In this document: positions 10,267 to 18,753 of the stretch, one piece after another
Layout: each line of letters begins with the position of its first letter
Position numbering within the stretch: position 1 is the stretch's first letter
From: Rheinheimera tangshanensis
Lineage (GTDB): Bacteria; Pseudomonadota; Gammaproteobacteria; Enterobacterales; Alteromonadaceae
Length of the DNA stretch: 64,000 nucleotides
NCBI RefSeq assembly: GCF_014645135.1
Contig: NZ_BMLH01000005.1
Location: 62,001 to 126,000 of the forward strand
Direction of reading: 5' to 3'
Notes under the pieces: generated by a model
The model's input: only the letters and a program-made list of their open reading frames with translations
The model's database searches: none
What the model was told of the DNA's origin: nothing
Translations under genes and position numbers: made by a program

Positions 10267-10284
10267 TATAGCTTTAAAGCTATA
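10267..10284. promoter_or_regulatory. 18-bp perfect palindrome, candidate LysR operator
   Basis: TATAGCTTTAAAGCTATA reads the same on both strands. It lies between the divergent LysR gene and the isocitrate dehydrogenase gene, 36 bases from the regulator start and about 80 from the dehydrogenase start. LysR regulators bind interrupted dyads of this size, so it is a good candidate operator. Confidence 0.5.
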
Positions 10285-10364
10285 GATTCAATTAGAACAA
10301 AGTATTTTTATTTATACATCCATTCACATAAAGTGCGCTCAATCGCAAAATGGAGTGTCAAATC

Positions 10365-11873
10365 ATGAGTAACGAATGCCTTTATCACGAAATCAATAAA
10401 AACCACAGTAGTCAGCAGCACAGTGCAGATGTCGCTATCACTGTAGCGATGGGAGATGGCATAGGTCCGGAAATCACCCGGGCTACGTTAAAAGTTTTAA
10501 GCGCTGCTAAAGCGCGGATCGTGACTGAATCTATTGATATTGGCGAACAGGTCTATCTGGCGGGTCATAGCTCAGGTATCAGACAAGATGCCTGGCAAAG
10601 CCTGCGCCGGACCAAAGTGTTTCTCAAAGGTCCTATCACAACTCCCTCGGGCTCTGGTTATAAAAGTCTGAACGTTACCATACGTAAAACACTGGGGCTT
10701 TATGCCAATGTCAGACCCTGCATCAGCTACTCACCTTATGTGCATACCTTACATCCGGATATGGATCTGGTGATCATCAGGGAAAACGAAGAGGACTTGT
10801 ATGCCGGTATTGAGCACCGGCAAACCGATGAGGTGTATCAATGTCTTAAACTGATCACAAGGCCTGGCTGTGAGAAAATAATCCGCTACGCCTTTGAATA
10901 TGCCCGTAATCATGGCCGCAAAAAAGTCACCTGTATGGTGAAAGACAACATCATGAAAATGACCGATGGTTTGTTTTATAAGGTGTTTCAGGAGATTGGC
11001 GCAGAATATCCCGATATACTACAAGACCGCTATATCATAGATATAGGCAGCGCCCGCCTGGCGACACGGCCAGAGCTTTTTGATGTCATAGTCACCAGCA
11101 ACTTATATGGTGACATCATCAGTGATATCGCCGCTGAACTGTCCGGCAGTATTGGCTTAGCGGGCAGTGCCAATATAGGTGAGCATGTGGCGATGTTTGA
11201 GGCGATTCATGGCTGTGCTCCTGATATTGCAGGTCAGAATATCGCCAACCCCAGTGGCTTATTACTGGCGGCAGTGATGATGCTGGTGCACATAGGTCAG
11301 GCGGATATAGCGCAAAAAATACATAACGCCTGGTTAAAAACTATTGAAGATGGCATTCATACCAAAGACTTAAAAAGTGAGTACACCAAGGTGCTGGTTA
11401 CAACCGACCAATTTGCCGAAGCTGTGATAGCACGGCTGGGAACCGAACCTCAGAGATTTAGCGCCGTGAGTTATCAGAATTCAACTCAACAGCAAAAAGC
11501 TGTGACTGTCGCTTACCAACCGCAGGCCGCTGCAGAGAAAATTCTGGTCGGCGTTGATGTTTTTTTACATCAGCACCAGCACAGTGCCGACGAACTGGCG
11601 CAGCATCTGAAGCAGCTGGAAACGACAGAACTGGAGCTACAAATGATCACCAACAGAGGAGTCAAAGTCTGGCCTGATGGCTTTCCTGAAACCTTCTGCA
11701 CCGATCACTGGCGCTGCCGTTTTATGCTCAGGCCTGGTCTGACACAACTCGCTTACAGCGACATTATCCGCCTGCTTAGCCAAATCTCGGGCGATAAGTT
11801 GGATGTGATAAAAACTGAGAACCTGTGCAGCTTTAATGGTGAGCCGGGTTTTACTTTAGGACAAGGGCAATAG
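10365..11873 (+). CDS. Isocitrate/isopropylmalate-type dehydrogenase, long form (probable isocitrate dehydrogenase)
   Basis: This is a beta-decarboxylating dehydrogenase of 502 residues. Residues ~15-350 form the catalytic fold (MGDGIGPEITRATLKVL, TTPSGSGYKSLNVTIRK, IIRENEEDLYAGIEH, SNLYGDIISDI). A ~130-residue C-terminal extension like that of Thermus-type isocitrate dehydrogenases follows. The TPSGSGYKSLNV loop fits isocitrate rather than isopropylmalate. The cofactor loop reads HGCAPDIAGQNIANP, with Asp-Ile where NADP enzymes have Lys-Tyr, which suggests NAD. Start: ATG at 10365 with GGAG at 10352-10355; the upstream ATG at 10350 overlaps that site. The next gene starts right after its stop. 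Confidence 0.88.
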   Translation: MSNECLYHEINKNHSSQQHSADVAITVAMGDGIGPEITRATLKVLSAAKARIVTESIDIGEQVYLAGHSSGIRQDAWQSLRRTKVFLKGPITTPSGSGYKSLNVTIRKTLGLYANVRPCISYSPYVHTLHPDMDLVIIRENEEDLYAGIEHRQTDEVYQCLKLITRPGCEKIIRYAFEYARNHGRKKVTCMVKDNIMKMTDGLFYKVFQEIGAEYPDILQDRYIIDIGSARLATRPELFDVIVTSNLYGDIISDIAAELSGSIGLAGSANIGEHVAMFEAIHGCAPDIAGQNIANPSGLLLAAVMMLVHIGQADIAQKIHNAWLKTIEDGIHTKDLKSEYTKVLVTTDQFAEAVIARLGTEPQRFSAVSYQNSTQQQKAVTVAYQPQAAAEKILVGVDVFLHQHQHSADELAQHLKQLETTELELQMITNRGVKVWPDGFPETFCTDHWRCRFMLRPGLTQLAYSDIIRLLSQISGDKLDVIKTENLCSFNGEPGFTLGQGQ

Positions 11874-12704
11874 ATGACGCAGAAAGAGCAACGGGCGTCA
11901 TTGCTGACCAAACATCATAAGTTGCCGCTGATAACACCAGCCTTAGCACAGGCTGGTGTTATAGTGGAGCTGACAGACAGCTTTGATACAGATACTTTGG
12001 GCACCTTTTCCGGTGAAGTCCCACGCACACTCAGCCCGCTGGATTGCGTAAAAACCAAAGCTAAACTGGCCTGTCAAATCAGCGGTTTGAGTTTTGGCAT
12101 AGGCAGTGAGGGCAGCTTTGGTGGCGGCCCGGCACCAGGTTTAATCAACTGGGACCATGAACTCTTGTGCTGGTATGACAGCAGCAGGGGTCACTACATC
12201 ATTGCCTCAGCCAGTGGCCCTGTGCCCTTGTCTGATCTCGAAACCGATCAGCTTAATTTGCTCCATCAGCATCTGCTTCAGCATGATGCAGCTCAAGGCT
12301 GGATCATCAGTCACAGCACAGGGGTGATCAAAGGCCTGACAGGCTTTAGCGCAGTCGTTCAGGCTTTGCAGCAAACTAAGTTACTGAAATCAGAAACGCA
12401 GCTTACTCAAAGCCTTCGTCTATCTCCCGATTTACGCGCGCACTTTTGTCCATCCCGGCAGCAGTATATTCAGCAAGCGGCAGCACAGCTGGCTGAACGC
12501 TTGCAGGCCCTTTGCCCGAAGTGCCAAGCACCCGACTTTTGGCGCAAAGAGCTGCAATTGGGCCTGCCCTGCTCCGTCTGCACCTATCCAACGCAGCGCG
12601 TGAAATACTTTCTGAAAAAATGTGATTGCTGTGGTCATACCGAGCAGGAGTTTCCATCTGAAGCTTTTGCTGATCCAGCCTATTGCCCGCTTTGTAATCC
12701 TTAA
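11874..12704 (+). CDS. DUF6671-like protein with C-terminal zinc ribbon
   Basis: No biochemical function is known to me. The 276 residues contain an N-terminal domain with the patch GIGSEGSFGGGPAPGLINWDHE, which I associate with DUF6671 from memory (not checked). The C-terminus has CPKC, CSVC, CDCCG and CPLC pairs (residues ~215-274), which look like one or two zinc-binding ribbons. No signal peptide or membrane segment is visible, so it is likely cytosolic. It follows the isocitrate dehydrogenase stop with no gap and is almost certainly co-transcribed with it; the link in function is unknown. Confidence 0.7.
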   Translation: MTQKEQRASLLTKHHKLPLITPALAQAGVIVELTDSFDTDTLGTFSGEVPRTLSPLDCVKTKAKLACQISGLSFGIGSEGSFGGGPAPGLINWDHELLCWYDSSRGHYIIASASGPVPLSDLETDQLNLLHQHLLQHDAAQGWIISHSTGVIKGLTGFSAVVQALQQTKLLKSETQLTQSLRLSPDLRAHFCPSRQQYIQQAAAQLAERLQALCPKCQAPDFWRKELQLGLPCSVCTYPTQRVKYFLKKCDCCGHTEQEFPSEAFADPAYCPLCNP

Positions 12705-12734
12705 TCAATGACCACGAAGTACCGGAGTTAAATT

Positions 12735-13715
12735 GTGTTGAATACCCTCATGTTACACTCAGAACTGCCTGAGGATTTGGAGACTGCGGCTGAGCTCCTG
12801 AAGCAAGGCAAGCTGGTTGCTGTGCCAACAGAAACAGTCTATGGCCTGGCGGCGGATGCCTGCAATAAAAGCGCAGTGAATAACATCTTTGCCGCTAAAG
12901 GCCGACCTTCTGATCATCCGCTGATAGTGCATCTGCATGCCTCAAGCGCTCTGCACGACTGGGCACAAGATATCCCGGCAGAGGCTTTTGCTTTGGCCGA
13001 CGCCTTTTGGCCGGGCCCTCTGACTTTGTTACTGAAAAAAGCCGACCATGTGGATAGTGTTGTGACCGGAGGTTTGGATACCATAGGTTTACGGGTGCCC
13101 GCTCATCCGGTGTTACTCAAGCTGTTAGCCAGCCATCAGCTCGCAGTGGCAGCGCCATCGGCCAATCCATACAAACAATTAAGCCCCACCAGCGCACAGC
13201 AGGTGATGGAAACTATGGCAGGTAAATTAGATGCCGTGCTGGACGGTGGGGATTGTGAGTTTGGCCTTGAATCTACTATTGTCAGTTTGGTTGATGGCAC
13301 GATTCAGGTGCTGCGCGCAGGCCCCATCAGTTCAGATCAGTTAGAAAAAGTGCTGGGGCAGAAGGTGCAGAGCCCTTTGCAGCATCAGGTAAAAGTTTCA
13401 GGCAATGTGGCCGCTCATTACCAGCCCAAAACCAGTTTACGTTGTGTCTCAGCCACACAGCTCGATGAATTACTGACTGGTACAAAGTTAAAACTTGCGG
13501 TGCTGTCGTTCAGTAATTTGTCCTTCAATGCACAACCGTACTGGCACACCACTATGCCAACGAATGCGCAGGATTATGGCCGTGTCTTGTATAAGCAGCT
13601 TTATCAGGCCGATCAGAGTGGAGCTGAACTTATCCTGCTGGAACTGCCCCCAGCGGGCTATGAATGGGCTGCAGTGCAAAACCGACTACAGCGTGCGGCT
13701 TATCAGGAAGACTAA
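12735..13715 (+). CDS. L-threonylcarbamoyladenylate synthase, Sua5 type
   Basis: This enzyme makes threonylcarbamoyl-AMP from threonine, bicarbonate and ATP for the t6A modification of ANN-decoding tRNAs. The 326 residues comprise a YrdC domain (residues ~15-205; VPTETVYGLAADA, KGRPSDHPLIVHL, PSANPYKQLSPTSA) and a smaller C-terminal Sua5 domain, making it the long form and not TsaC. The GTG start at 12735 is supported by GGAG at 12723-12726, eight bases away. It lies downstream of the DUF6671-like gene with a 30-base gap. Confidence 0.93.
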   Translation: MLNTLMLHSELPEDLETAAELLKQGKLVAVPTETVYGLAADACNKSAVNNIFAAKGRPSDHPLIVHLHASSALHDWAQDIPAEAFALADAFWPGPLTLLLKKADHVDSVVTGGLDTIGLRVPAHPVLLKLLASHQLAVAAPSANPYKQLSPTSAQQVMETMAGKLDAVLDGGDCEFGLESTIVSLVDGTIQVLRAGPISSDQLEKVLGQKVQSPLQHQVKVSGNVAAHYQPKTSLRCVSATQLDELLTGTKLKLAVLSFSNLSFNAQPYWHTTMPTNAQDYGRVLYKQLYQADQSGAELILLELPPAGYEWAAVQNRLQRAAYQED

Positions 13716-13829
13716 GAGATAACAGACTGTCGATACAGAGGCACAGCCCGTCCTGTTTTTGCAATGCGACTGTGCTCCCCTGCATATCGGCATGCTAAAA
13801 TCGGTGAAAAAGTCGATGAAGGAAATTTT

Positions 13830-14231
13830 ATGCGCATTTTACATACCATGCTTCGCGTGACGAACTTAGAACGCTCTCTGGCCTTTTACACTGAAGTATT
13901 GGGCATGAAACTGTTACGTACTTCAGAAAATCCTGAGTACAAGTACACTTTGGCCTTTGTTGGTTTTAGTGATGAAAGCGAAGGTGCGGTGTTGGAATTG
14001 ACCTACAACTGGGGTGTGGACAGTTACGAGTTAGGCACGGCTTATGGTCATATAGCACTGGAAGTAGACGACATTTATGCAGCTTGTGAGTTGATACGCG
14101 CTAAAGGTGGCGTGATCAGCCGCGAACCTGGCCCGGTCAAAGGCGGCACGACCGAAATCGCCTTTGTGCGCGACCCGGACAACTACGCCATTGAACTTAT
14201 CCAGAAAAAAGCCAGCTACGTTCAGCTGTGA
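13830..14231 (+). CDS. gloA: Lactoylglutathione lyase (glyoxalase I)
   Basis: GloA converts the methylglyoxal-glutathione hemithioacetal to S-lactoylglutathione. The protein has 133 residues and one VOC fold with metal ligands in [10 protein letters not shown] (His5), AVLELTYN (Glu), YGHIALEV (His) and YAIELIQ (Glu). It is of the short, nickel-type bacterial form. An in-frame ATG at 13764 would add 22 unlike residues; the AAGGAAA just before the ATG at 13830 decides the start. It converges with the aspartoacylase gene across a shared terminator. Confidence 0.96.
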   Translation: MRILHTMLRVTNLERSLAFYTEVLGMKLLRTSENPEYKYTLAFVGFSDESEGAVLELTYNWGVDSYELGTAYGHIALEVDDIYAACELIRAKGGVISREPGPVKGGTTEIAFVRDPDNYAIELIQKKASYVQL

Positions 14232-14245
14232 TCAGCGGATAGCAA

Positions 14246-14267
14246 AAAGGAGCCGATTGGCTCCTTT
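14246..14267. terminator. Bidirectional rho-independent terminator
   Basis: AAAGGAGCC (14246-14254) pairs perfectly with GGCTCCTTT (14259-14267) around the loop GATT. The A-rich left side and T-rich right side let it serve both gloA (plus strand) and the convergent aspartoacylase gene (minus strand). Confidence 0.8.
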
Positions 14268-14284
14268 GTCAATGGCTCGCTGGC

Positions 14285-15175
14285 TTATTCCAGCTCAATC
14301 CAGATTTTGTCGTTCAGCGACATCGCCAGATTGTTATCATAATAAGCCGCTTCATTGATAAAAGTCGGATACACCACCGTATCACCGTCGTAAGGCACTT
14401 CAGTGCCATCAAATAAAGTGAAGATCGGATCACCAGGGTGGATAGGATGATAATCCTTATCCTGCACATTTTTGTGCACCATGCCCAAACGTTCGCCTTT
14501 TTCATTCATCGGCAACTTAATACTGTGCAAATACAGATAAGCTTCAGTGCGTTTTGGCAGCTCTGGCAGGCTCTGGGTGTTGTACAGCTCCACAAAGTCC
14601 AGAATATGGGCCGTCATTTGTTGCATTTGCTCCAGCACGTCCTGACGCAGCACAGACTGAGATTGCGGTCCTACTTCGACGATCACCCCATAACGGCCCA
14701 GCGTACACATCAGCGCGTGATCTTCAGCCGCTAAATGGTCTTCATCACGGGAAATAATAGCTTCGGGCATTTTCATCTTCACATAAGCGGCCAGCTGATT
14801 ATAAAAAGGCCCGGCTTGCGTCATGATCAGACAAGCGCCCATATTGCTGGTGGTATTGTGTAAATCAATCACCAGATCGGTTTTGGCATTGCCTTTTGGC
14901 CCCAGAATCTCATTGATCACTTTGGCGCGGCTTTGCTCGTAGTTGGTCAAATCAGGGTTTGCCAAATCAACAGTTTTAAACTGACGGTTTAAGTCGCTAT
15001 GGATATAACGCTTGTTGGCTTTAAAGGCTTCAGGATTGGCAAACACAGTGCTGGTTTCAAAGCTTGGGCGCTGGATCAAAGCCGGGTTGGCCTGGTACTG
15101 ACGAATGGCATAAATACCGGAGAATTCGTTGCCGTGGGTGCCGCCCACTATCGCAACCTTAGCAATTTTAGTCAT
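14285..15175 (-). CDS. Aspartoacylase
   Basis: The enzyme removes the acyl group from N-acetylaspartate or related N-acyl amino acids. The 296 residues fit the AspA/AstE zinc carboxypeptidase-like family. Zinc ligands are seen in VGGTHGNEFSG (His and Glu) and VIDLHNTTSNMG (His), with substrate-binding arginine in SDLNRQF and the catalytic glutamate in VEVGPQSQ. The length and the C-terminal beta domain fit aspartoacylase better than AstE. It stands alone, convergent with gloA. Confidence 0.9.
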   Translation of the reverse strand: MTKIAKVAIVGGTHGNEFSGIYAIRQYQANPALIQRPSFETSTVFANPEAFKANKRYIHSDLNRQFKTVDLANPDLTNYEQSRAKVINEILGPKGNAKTDLVIDLHNTTSNMGACLIMTQAGPFYNQLAAYVKMKMPEAIISRDEDHLAAEDHALMCTLGRYGVIVEVGPQSQSVLRQDVLEQMQQMTAHILDFVELYNTQSLPELPKRTEAYLYLHSIKLPMNEKGERLGMVHKNVQDKDYHPIHPGDPIFTLFDGTEVPYDGDTVVYPTFINEAAYYDNNLAMSLNDKIWIELE

Positions 15176-15310
15176 AAAGCTTACCTCAGGAGAAGATAGC
15201 GATATTATGCCCAGTCATGCCAAAAAATGCAGCTCATTTAACTTTAAATGCTGATTTTATGCATAAAAATGAAAAATAGTGCTTAGAAATTAAGAGGTTT
15301 TAGAAATGAA

Positions 15311-15535
15311 TTAAGCTGCAGGACGCGAATTATTAATCATCAATACCGGAATACGTTGCTGTGAAGCATGTTTCGATAAAGCCGCATCCAGAATATCGCT
15401 GGCCTGACAGACACATTTGCCACATTGAGTACCTACACCCAAATTCTGCTTCAGCTCACGCATAGAACAAGCACCTGCTTCGACCTGTTGGCGAATGGCT
15501 TTATCTGTAACGGCTTTACAAAGACAAACGTACAT
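15311..15535 (-). CDS. bfd: Bacterioferritin-associated ferredoxin
   Basis: Bfd is a small [2Fe-2S] protein that reduces bacterioferritin and releases its iron. The 74 residues carry the cluster ligands CLC near the start (MYVCLCKAVTD) and CGKCVC in the middle. An in-frame start 11 codons upstream exists, but the conserved family start is MYVCLC, with AGGTG a few bases ahead of it. No bfr gene is next to it. A weak Fur-like site lies upstream. Confidence 0.93.
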   Translation of the reverse strand: MYVCLCKAVTDKAIRQQVEAGACSMRELKQNLGVGTQCGKCVCQASDILDAALSKHASQQRIPVLMINNSRPAA

Positions 15536-15576
15536 AAATGCACCTGCGAATTGAACTGCGTGCATCATAATCTAAT

Positions 15577-15591
15577 CAAGAATTGTTATCA
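15577..15591. promoter_or_regulatory. Weak Fur-box-like site upstream of bfd
   Basis: CAAGAATTGTTATCA matches the 7-1-7 Fur pattern TGATAATnATTATCA at 10 of 14 informative positions. It lies about 42 bases upstream of bfd, a gene often repressed by Fur, which is the main reason to mention it. Confidence 0.3.
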
Positions 15592-15603
15592 ATAGCTTTG
15601 CGG

Positions 15604-15633
15604 GTAAAAAATAAAGGGCAGAACTTCTACCCT
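15604..15633 (-). terminator. Rho-independent terminator after the DUF2750 gene
   Basis: On the minus strand AGGGTAGAA and TTCTGCCCT form a stem with one G-T pair and a very short loop, followed by TTATTTTTT. It sits 22 bases past the stop of the DUF2750 gene. Confidence 0.7.
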
Positions 15634-15654
15634 CTATTTTATTGGAAATAACTG

Positions 15655-16047
15655 TTATTCGTTGTCTTGTGTCGCTTCAATCAGAGTTTCAGCGAACTCT
15701 TCAGGGCCAATCACCACACCAGGTTCCTGCGCGTGTGGGAATACTGCGATAGCTAACTCGTCACCATCTAAGCCGTTGGTCCATTTGTCTAACCAGGTGG
15801 CAATATCAACTGCCTGAGCCTGACACTGAGCCCAGTCACCATTGATCCACAGTTCAGCTAATTCAGCATGTGGCCATACCGGAATGCAACGCTCTTCGTC
15901 CGCATCAACCAATACAAAACCTTCTTCATCAACCAGGATCCAGATCTTTTCCAGATCGGCTACTGCCTGAATGAAGTAGTCGTAACGCTGTTCAGCGTCC
16001 AATAAACTGAGTTTGTTTAAATCGTCAGGTGTTAATTCGTAGTTCAT
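15655..16047 (-). CDS. DUF2750-family protein
   Basis: This is a small acidic protein of 130 residues without signal peptide or membrane segment. The region FIQAVADLEKIWILVDEEGFVLVDADEERCIPVWPHAELA resembles the DUF2750 domain as I remember it, a family of unknown function common in gammaproteobacteria. It has its own terminator and a 146-base gap before the cyclophilin gene, so it may be a single-gene unit. I can assign no function. Confidence 0.75.
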   Translation of the reverse strand: MNYELTPDDLNKLSLLDAEQRYDYFIQAVADLEKIWILVDEEGFVLVDADEERCIPVWPHAELAELWINGDWAQCQAQAVDIATWLDKWTNGLDGDELAIAVFPHAQEPGVVIGPEEFAETLIEATQDNE

Positions 16048-16193
16048 TGCAATCCCCTTGGAGCGCCACAGAAAAGGCGCACATAATGACTGAAAAGGTC
16101 GTTATCGACCAGTAAATTCTTTGTTTATACTCGTCGCCCTTAAAGCAGCAACTTTGTTGACTGCAACATCGAGTCACTTGAGTATAAAAAGCT

Positions 16194-17087
16194 TTATACT
16201 GGTTTTACCTCACGCACCGGTACTTGTGGATAACACACATCCATATTGCCGTTGCCTTTATGCTGATAAAACACATGGGTACGAGAGCGTCGCTCGGCCA
16301 GTGACTGTGAAAATTCTGAACTGGTGGTGCTTAGCCATTCCAGTTGTAGCTGGCGATCTGGCGCTAAATCAGAGCCTAAACGGGCTTGTTTAATCACAGA
16401 ACGAGCGGTCGCAGAACCTATAACCCCACCATCTGCAGTGTCGCCACGGCGAATACGATTCAAGGCATACTGGCCCCAAATCACCTTCCCAAAGGCCGAC
16501 ATATTTTTATCCAGATGACGTGGCGCCTGCCCCATCATAATGGCAATGTCTGCCACAGCAGTGTCAGGTTCATTGGCTCGAGCCATATTGACTACACCAG
16601 GGCAATGCACCAACCATTCCTGATTTTGCTCACGAGCCACAGCAAACCCCTGATTAAAGCCTGTTTCTTCTGCTAATAAATCGGGCCGCTGTACTAAAAG
16701 ATAAGGATCGCCACTGCGAACTGGCCAGCTGAACTCTGCTTTCATCGGCGTTAATTTGGCGCGGCTGCCCCACTCATGTTCCGGCACACCAAACTGAGCA
16801 ACAAAACCTTCAATCACCCGATAAAAAGTCACTCCGTCATAAAATCCGGCTTTCACCAGTTCTTTCACCCGTTTCACATGTTCAGGTGCAAACGCAGGCG
16901 CCAACAAAATTACAATACGGCCTTGATCGGTCTCCAGATACAGCAAATTATCTTGCGGCAACAACTGCCACGCAGAATTTACAGCCGCAGCAGGCGCTGC
17001 TGTAGTGGCTGTTGTTGGGGTTTGCTGCGCGGCCGCACTGCCAAGCCCCAGCGCCACAACCAAAGCACAAAAAGATATAACTCTCAT
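16194..17087 (-). CDS. Periplasmic cyclophilin-type peptidyl-prolyl isomerase
   Basis: The 297-residue protein starts with a signal peptide (MRVISFCALVVALGLGSAAA, cleavage near AAAQ), then a Thr/Ala-rich linker and a cyclophilin domain (FYDGVTFYRVIEGFVAQFG). The domain is enlarged relative to PpiA by inserts between the strands, and active-site residues are only partly kept (FYRV present, the usual QGGD replaced by QFGV). It may therefore be a weak isomerase or a chaperone. The ATG at 17087 has TGGAG upstream; an earlier start would add six residues ahead of the signal peptide. It forms an operon with yqaA and the MAPEG gene. Confidence 0.87.
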   Translation of the reverse strand: MRVISFCALVVALGLGSAAAQQTPTTATTAAPAAAVNSAWQLLPQDNLLYLETDQGRIVILLAPAFAPEHVKRVKELVKAGFYDGVTFYRVIEGFVAQFGVPEHEWGSRAKLTPMKAEFSWPVRSGDPYLLVQRPDLLAEETGFNQGFAVAREQNQEWLVHCPGVVNMARANEPDTAVADIAIMMGQAPRHLDKNMSAFGKVIWGQYALNRIRRGDTADGGVIGSATARSVIKQARLGSDLAPDRQLQLEWLSTTSSEFSQSLAERRSRTHVFYQHKGNGNMDVCYPQVPVREVKPV

Positions 17088-17106
17088 CAGAACTCCAAAA
17101 AACAAT

Positions 17107-17541
17107 TCAAACCGCAGGCATCAGGCCTATCACTACAGCATAACGCACGCCTTTGCCAAAACCTACCAGCAGCACAAACCAGAGCAGACGAACCCTGAGC
17201 ACACCAGCTACCAGTGTCAGAGGATCACCAATCACAGGCAACCAGGCCAACAATAACGACGGCAAGCCCCAACGTTGAAACTGAGAGCTGGCTTGTTCTA
17301 TTTGTGTTGGCTTGAACATAAACCAGCTTTTGTGTTGAAATAAAAGCAATTGCCGGCCCAGATACCAGTTCAGCACAGAACCAAGCGTATTAAACACTGT
17401 TGCTATGCCCCACAACAGCAAGGCCGGATAACCTTGAGTTAATAACCCAGCCAGTACCAGCTCAGAGCCAAAAGGTAATAAAGTGGCTGATATAAAAGCA
17501 CTGAAAGCCAGGCTTAGGTAAGGCCAGAGCAACTCGGTCAT
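17107..17541 (-). CDS. yqaA: YqaA-family inner membrane protein (VTT/DedA-like)
   Basis: The 144-residue protein has four or so hydrophobic stretches. The family signature, a short form of the VTT/DedA fold, is seen in LPFGSELVLAGLL, NTLGSVLNWYLGR and LLAWLPVIGDPLTLVAGVLR. DedA relatives are linked to lipid flipping and membrane-potential upkeep; the YqaA role is not established. The start overlaps the stop of the MAPEG gene (TGATG), and the cyclophilin gene follows 19 bases on. Confidence 0.88.
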   Translation of the reverse strand: MTELLWPYLSLAFSAFISATLLPFGSELVLAGLLTQGYPALLLWGIATVFNTLGSVLNWYLGRQLLLFQHKSWFMFKPTQIEQASSQFQRWGLPSLLLAWLPVIGDPLTLVAGVLRVRLLWFVLLVGFGKGVRYAVVIGLMPAV

Positions 17542-17960
17542 CAGGCGAGTAAATAGGCCATGCTTAACCGCAGCCAGAACAGCAATAGCATCAGAGCGCC
17601 AAACACATACACGGCAAAACGCAGACGCACATGGTTAGCTCCGACATGAATAAAAGCATGAACCAACCGGCTAAGGACAAATAATCCGCCCAAAACCACT
17701 AAAGTCAAATCAGCCAAAGCAAACTGCAATGCAAAAACTACAGCAAATAAATACAACATGGGTAACTGGAACTGATTATCAAAATTGCGGCTGGCTGTGA
17801 TCACTTGCTCGTTGGCGCCAGTTAAATCCATCAGTTTGAACGCTTTAAACGGCAGCTCACGGTTTTTCGCCGCTTTAAAACGACGTTTGCCCATCAATAC
17901 CATCATAAACAACGTGAGCAGCACCTGCACCAGCACAGTCCCAAATAGCAACTTATCCAT
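17541..17960 (-). CDS. MAPEG-family membrane protein
   Basis: The protein has 139 residues and four hydrophobic segments in the layout of the MAPEG family (membrane proteins of eicosanoid and glutathione metabolism). Key patches are RNFDNQFQLPMLYLFAVVF and SRLVHAFIHVGAN. Bacterial members may act as glutathione transferases, but their substrates are mostly unknown. First gene of the MAPEG-yqaA-cyclophilin operon; the large palindromic repeat lies just upstream. Confidence 0.85.
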   Translation of the reverse strand: MDKLLFGTVLVQVLLTLFMMVLMGKRRFKAAKNRELPFKAFKLMDLTGANEQVITASRNFDNQFQLPMLYLFAVVFALQFALADLTLVVLGGLFVLSRLVHAFIHVGANHVRLRFAVYVFGALMLLLFWLRLSMAYLLA

Positions 17961-17985
17961 TTTATCCCCTTAAATTCAAACGCTT

Positions 17986-18040
17986 AAAATGGGGTCAGAT
18001 CACATTGTTAACCGTTAACAATGTGATCTGACCCCATTTT
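17986..18040. repeat. Palindromic repeat, complete copy 1 (core ATGGGGTCAGATCACAT)
   Basis: Two perfect 27-base arms (17986-18012 and 18014-18040) flank a single C. Each arm reads outward-to-inward ATGGGGTCAGATCACAT then TGTTAAC, flanked by A/T runs. It lies between divergent genes (MAPEG protein on the minus strand, tdk on the plus strand), so it cannot be their terminator. A second complete copy is at 21496-21550, and remnants are at 27815-27831 and near 44316-44334. Confidence 0.9.
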
Positions 18041-18158
18041 TATATCGGTAGGCAGTGTACGTCAATTGTCTTCTTACTGTCATCTTCCGACGTTAGGCTA
18101 CGCCAGACTAATGCTTTTGGTTATACTGCGCCGGACTTTAATTTACGAGACCACGCAG

Positions 18159-18749
18159 ATGGCGCAATTGTATTTTTATTATTCAGCGATGAACGCTGGT
18201 AAATCGACTTCTTTACTGCAAAGTGCTTACAACTATCAGGAAAGAGGTATGACGGTGGCGCTGTTTACCGCCGCTATTGATGACAGATTCGGTGTTGGCA
18301 AAATCAGTTCTCGCATTGGATTGTCCATGGATGCGCAGATTTTCGACGCTGACTTTGACTTTATCCAAGCCTGTAAAAAGCTGAAACAAAAAGGCACTCT
18401 GGACTGCGTGCTGATAGATGAAGCGCAGTTTTTATCTAAAGCTCAGGTCAAGCAACTGACGTATGTCGTCGACGATTTAAATATACCTGTGTTGGCTTTT
18501 GGCCTTAGAACAGACTTTTTAGGCGAAACCTTTGCCGGCAGTCAGGCCTTGCTGGCATGGGCAGACAAGTTAGTGGAATTAAAGACGGTTTGTCACTGCG
18601 GCCGCAAAGCCAACTTCGTAGTGCGACTGGATGAACAGGGCAACGCCGCTACCACAGGCAGTCAGGTGCAAATCGGTGGCAATAATCATTATGTCTCTAT
18701 GTGCCGCGCCCACTTTAAAGCGCTGGTCTGGAGGGATGAACAGGAGTAA
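18159..18749 (+). CDS. tdk: Thymidine kinase
   Basis: Tdk phosphorylates thymidine in the salvage pathway. The 196 residues fit the type II (tetrameric, zinc-containing) bacterial form, with P-loop [10 protein letters not shown] at residues ~9-18, DEAQF as the Walker B-like motif, and the lid zinc site C-x-C near [12 protein letters not shown] plus a C-terminal C/H (MCRAHF). An in-frame upstream start at 18066 is ignored because the conserved start is [15 protein letters not shown]. The next gene starts four bases after its stop. Confidence 0.96.
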   Translation: MAQLYFYYSAMNAGKSTSLLQSAYNYQERGMTVALFTAAIDDRFGVGKISSRIGLSMDAQIFDADFDFIQACKKLKQKGTLDCVLIDEAQFLSKAQVKQLTYVVDDLNIPVLAFGLRTDFLGETFAGSQALLAWADKLVELKTVCHCGRKANFVVRLDEQGNAATTGSQVQIGGNNHYVSMCRAHFKALVWRDEQE

Positions 18750-18753
18750 TTCA

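Noticed and set aside
16181-16200. AGTATAAA/TTTATACT hairpin over the stop codon of the cyclophilin gene
   Set aside because: The stem is AT-only and the T-run lies inside it; too weak to call a terminator.
18066-18158. N-terminal extension of thymidine kinase
   Set aside because: The extra residues are not family-like, and the region holds only leader sequence after the palindromic repeat; the conserved start is at 18159.
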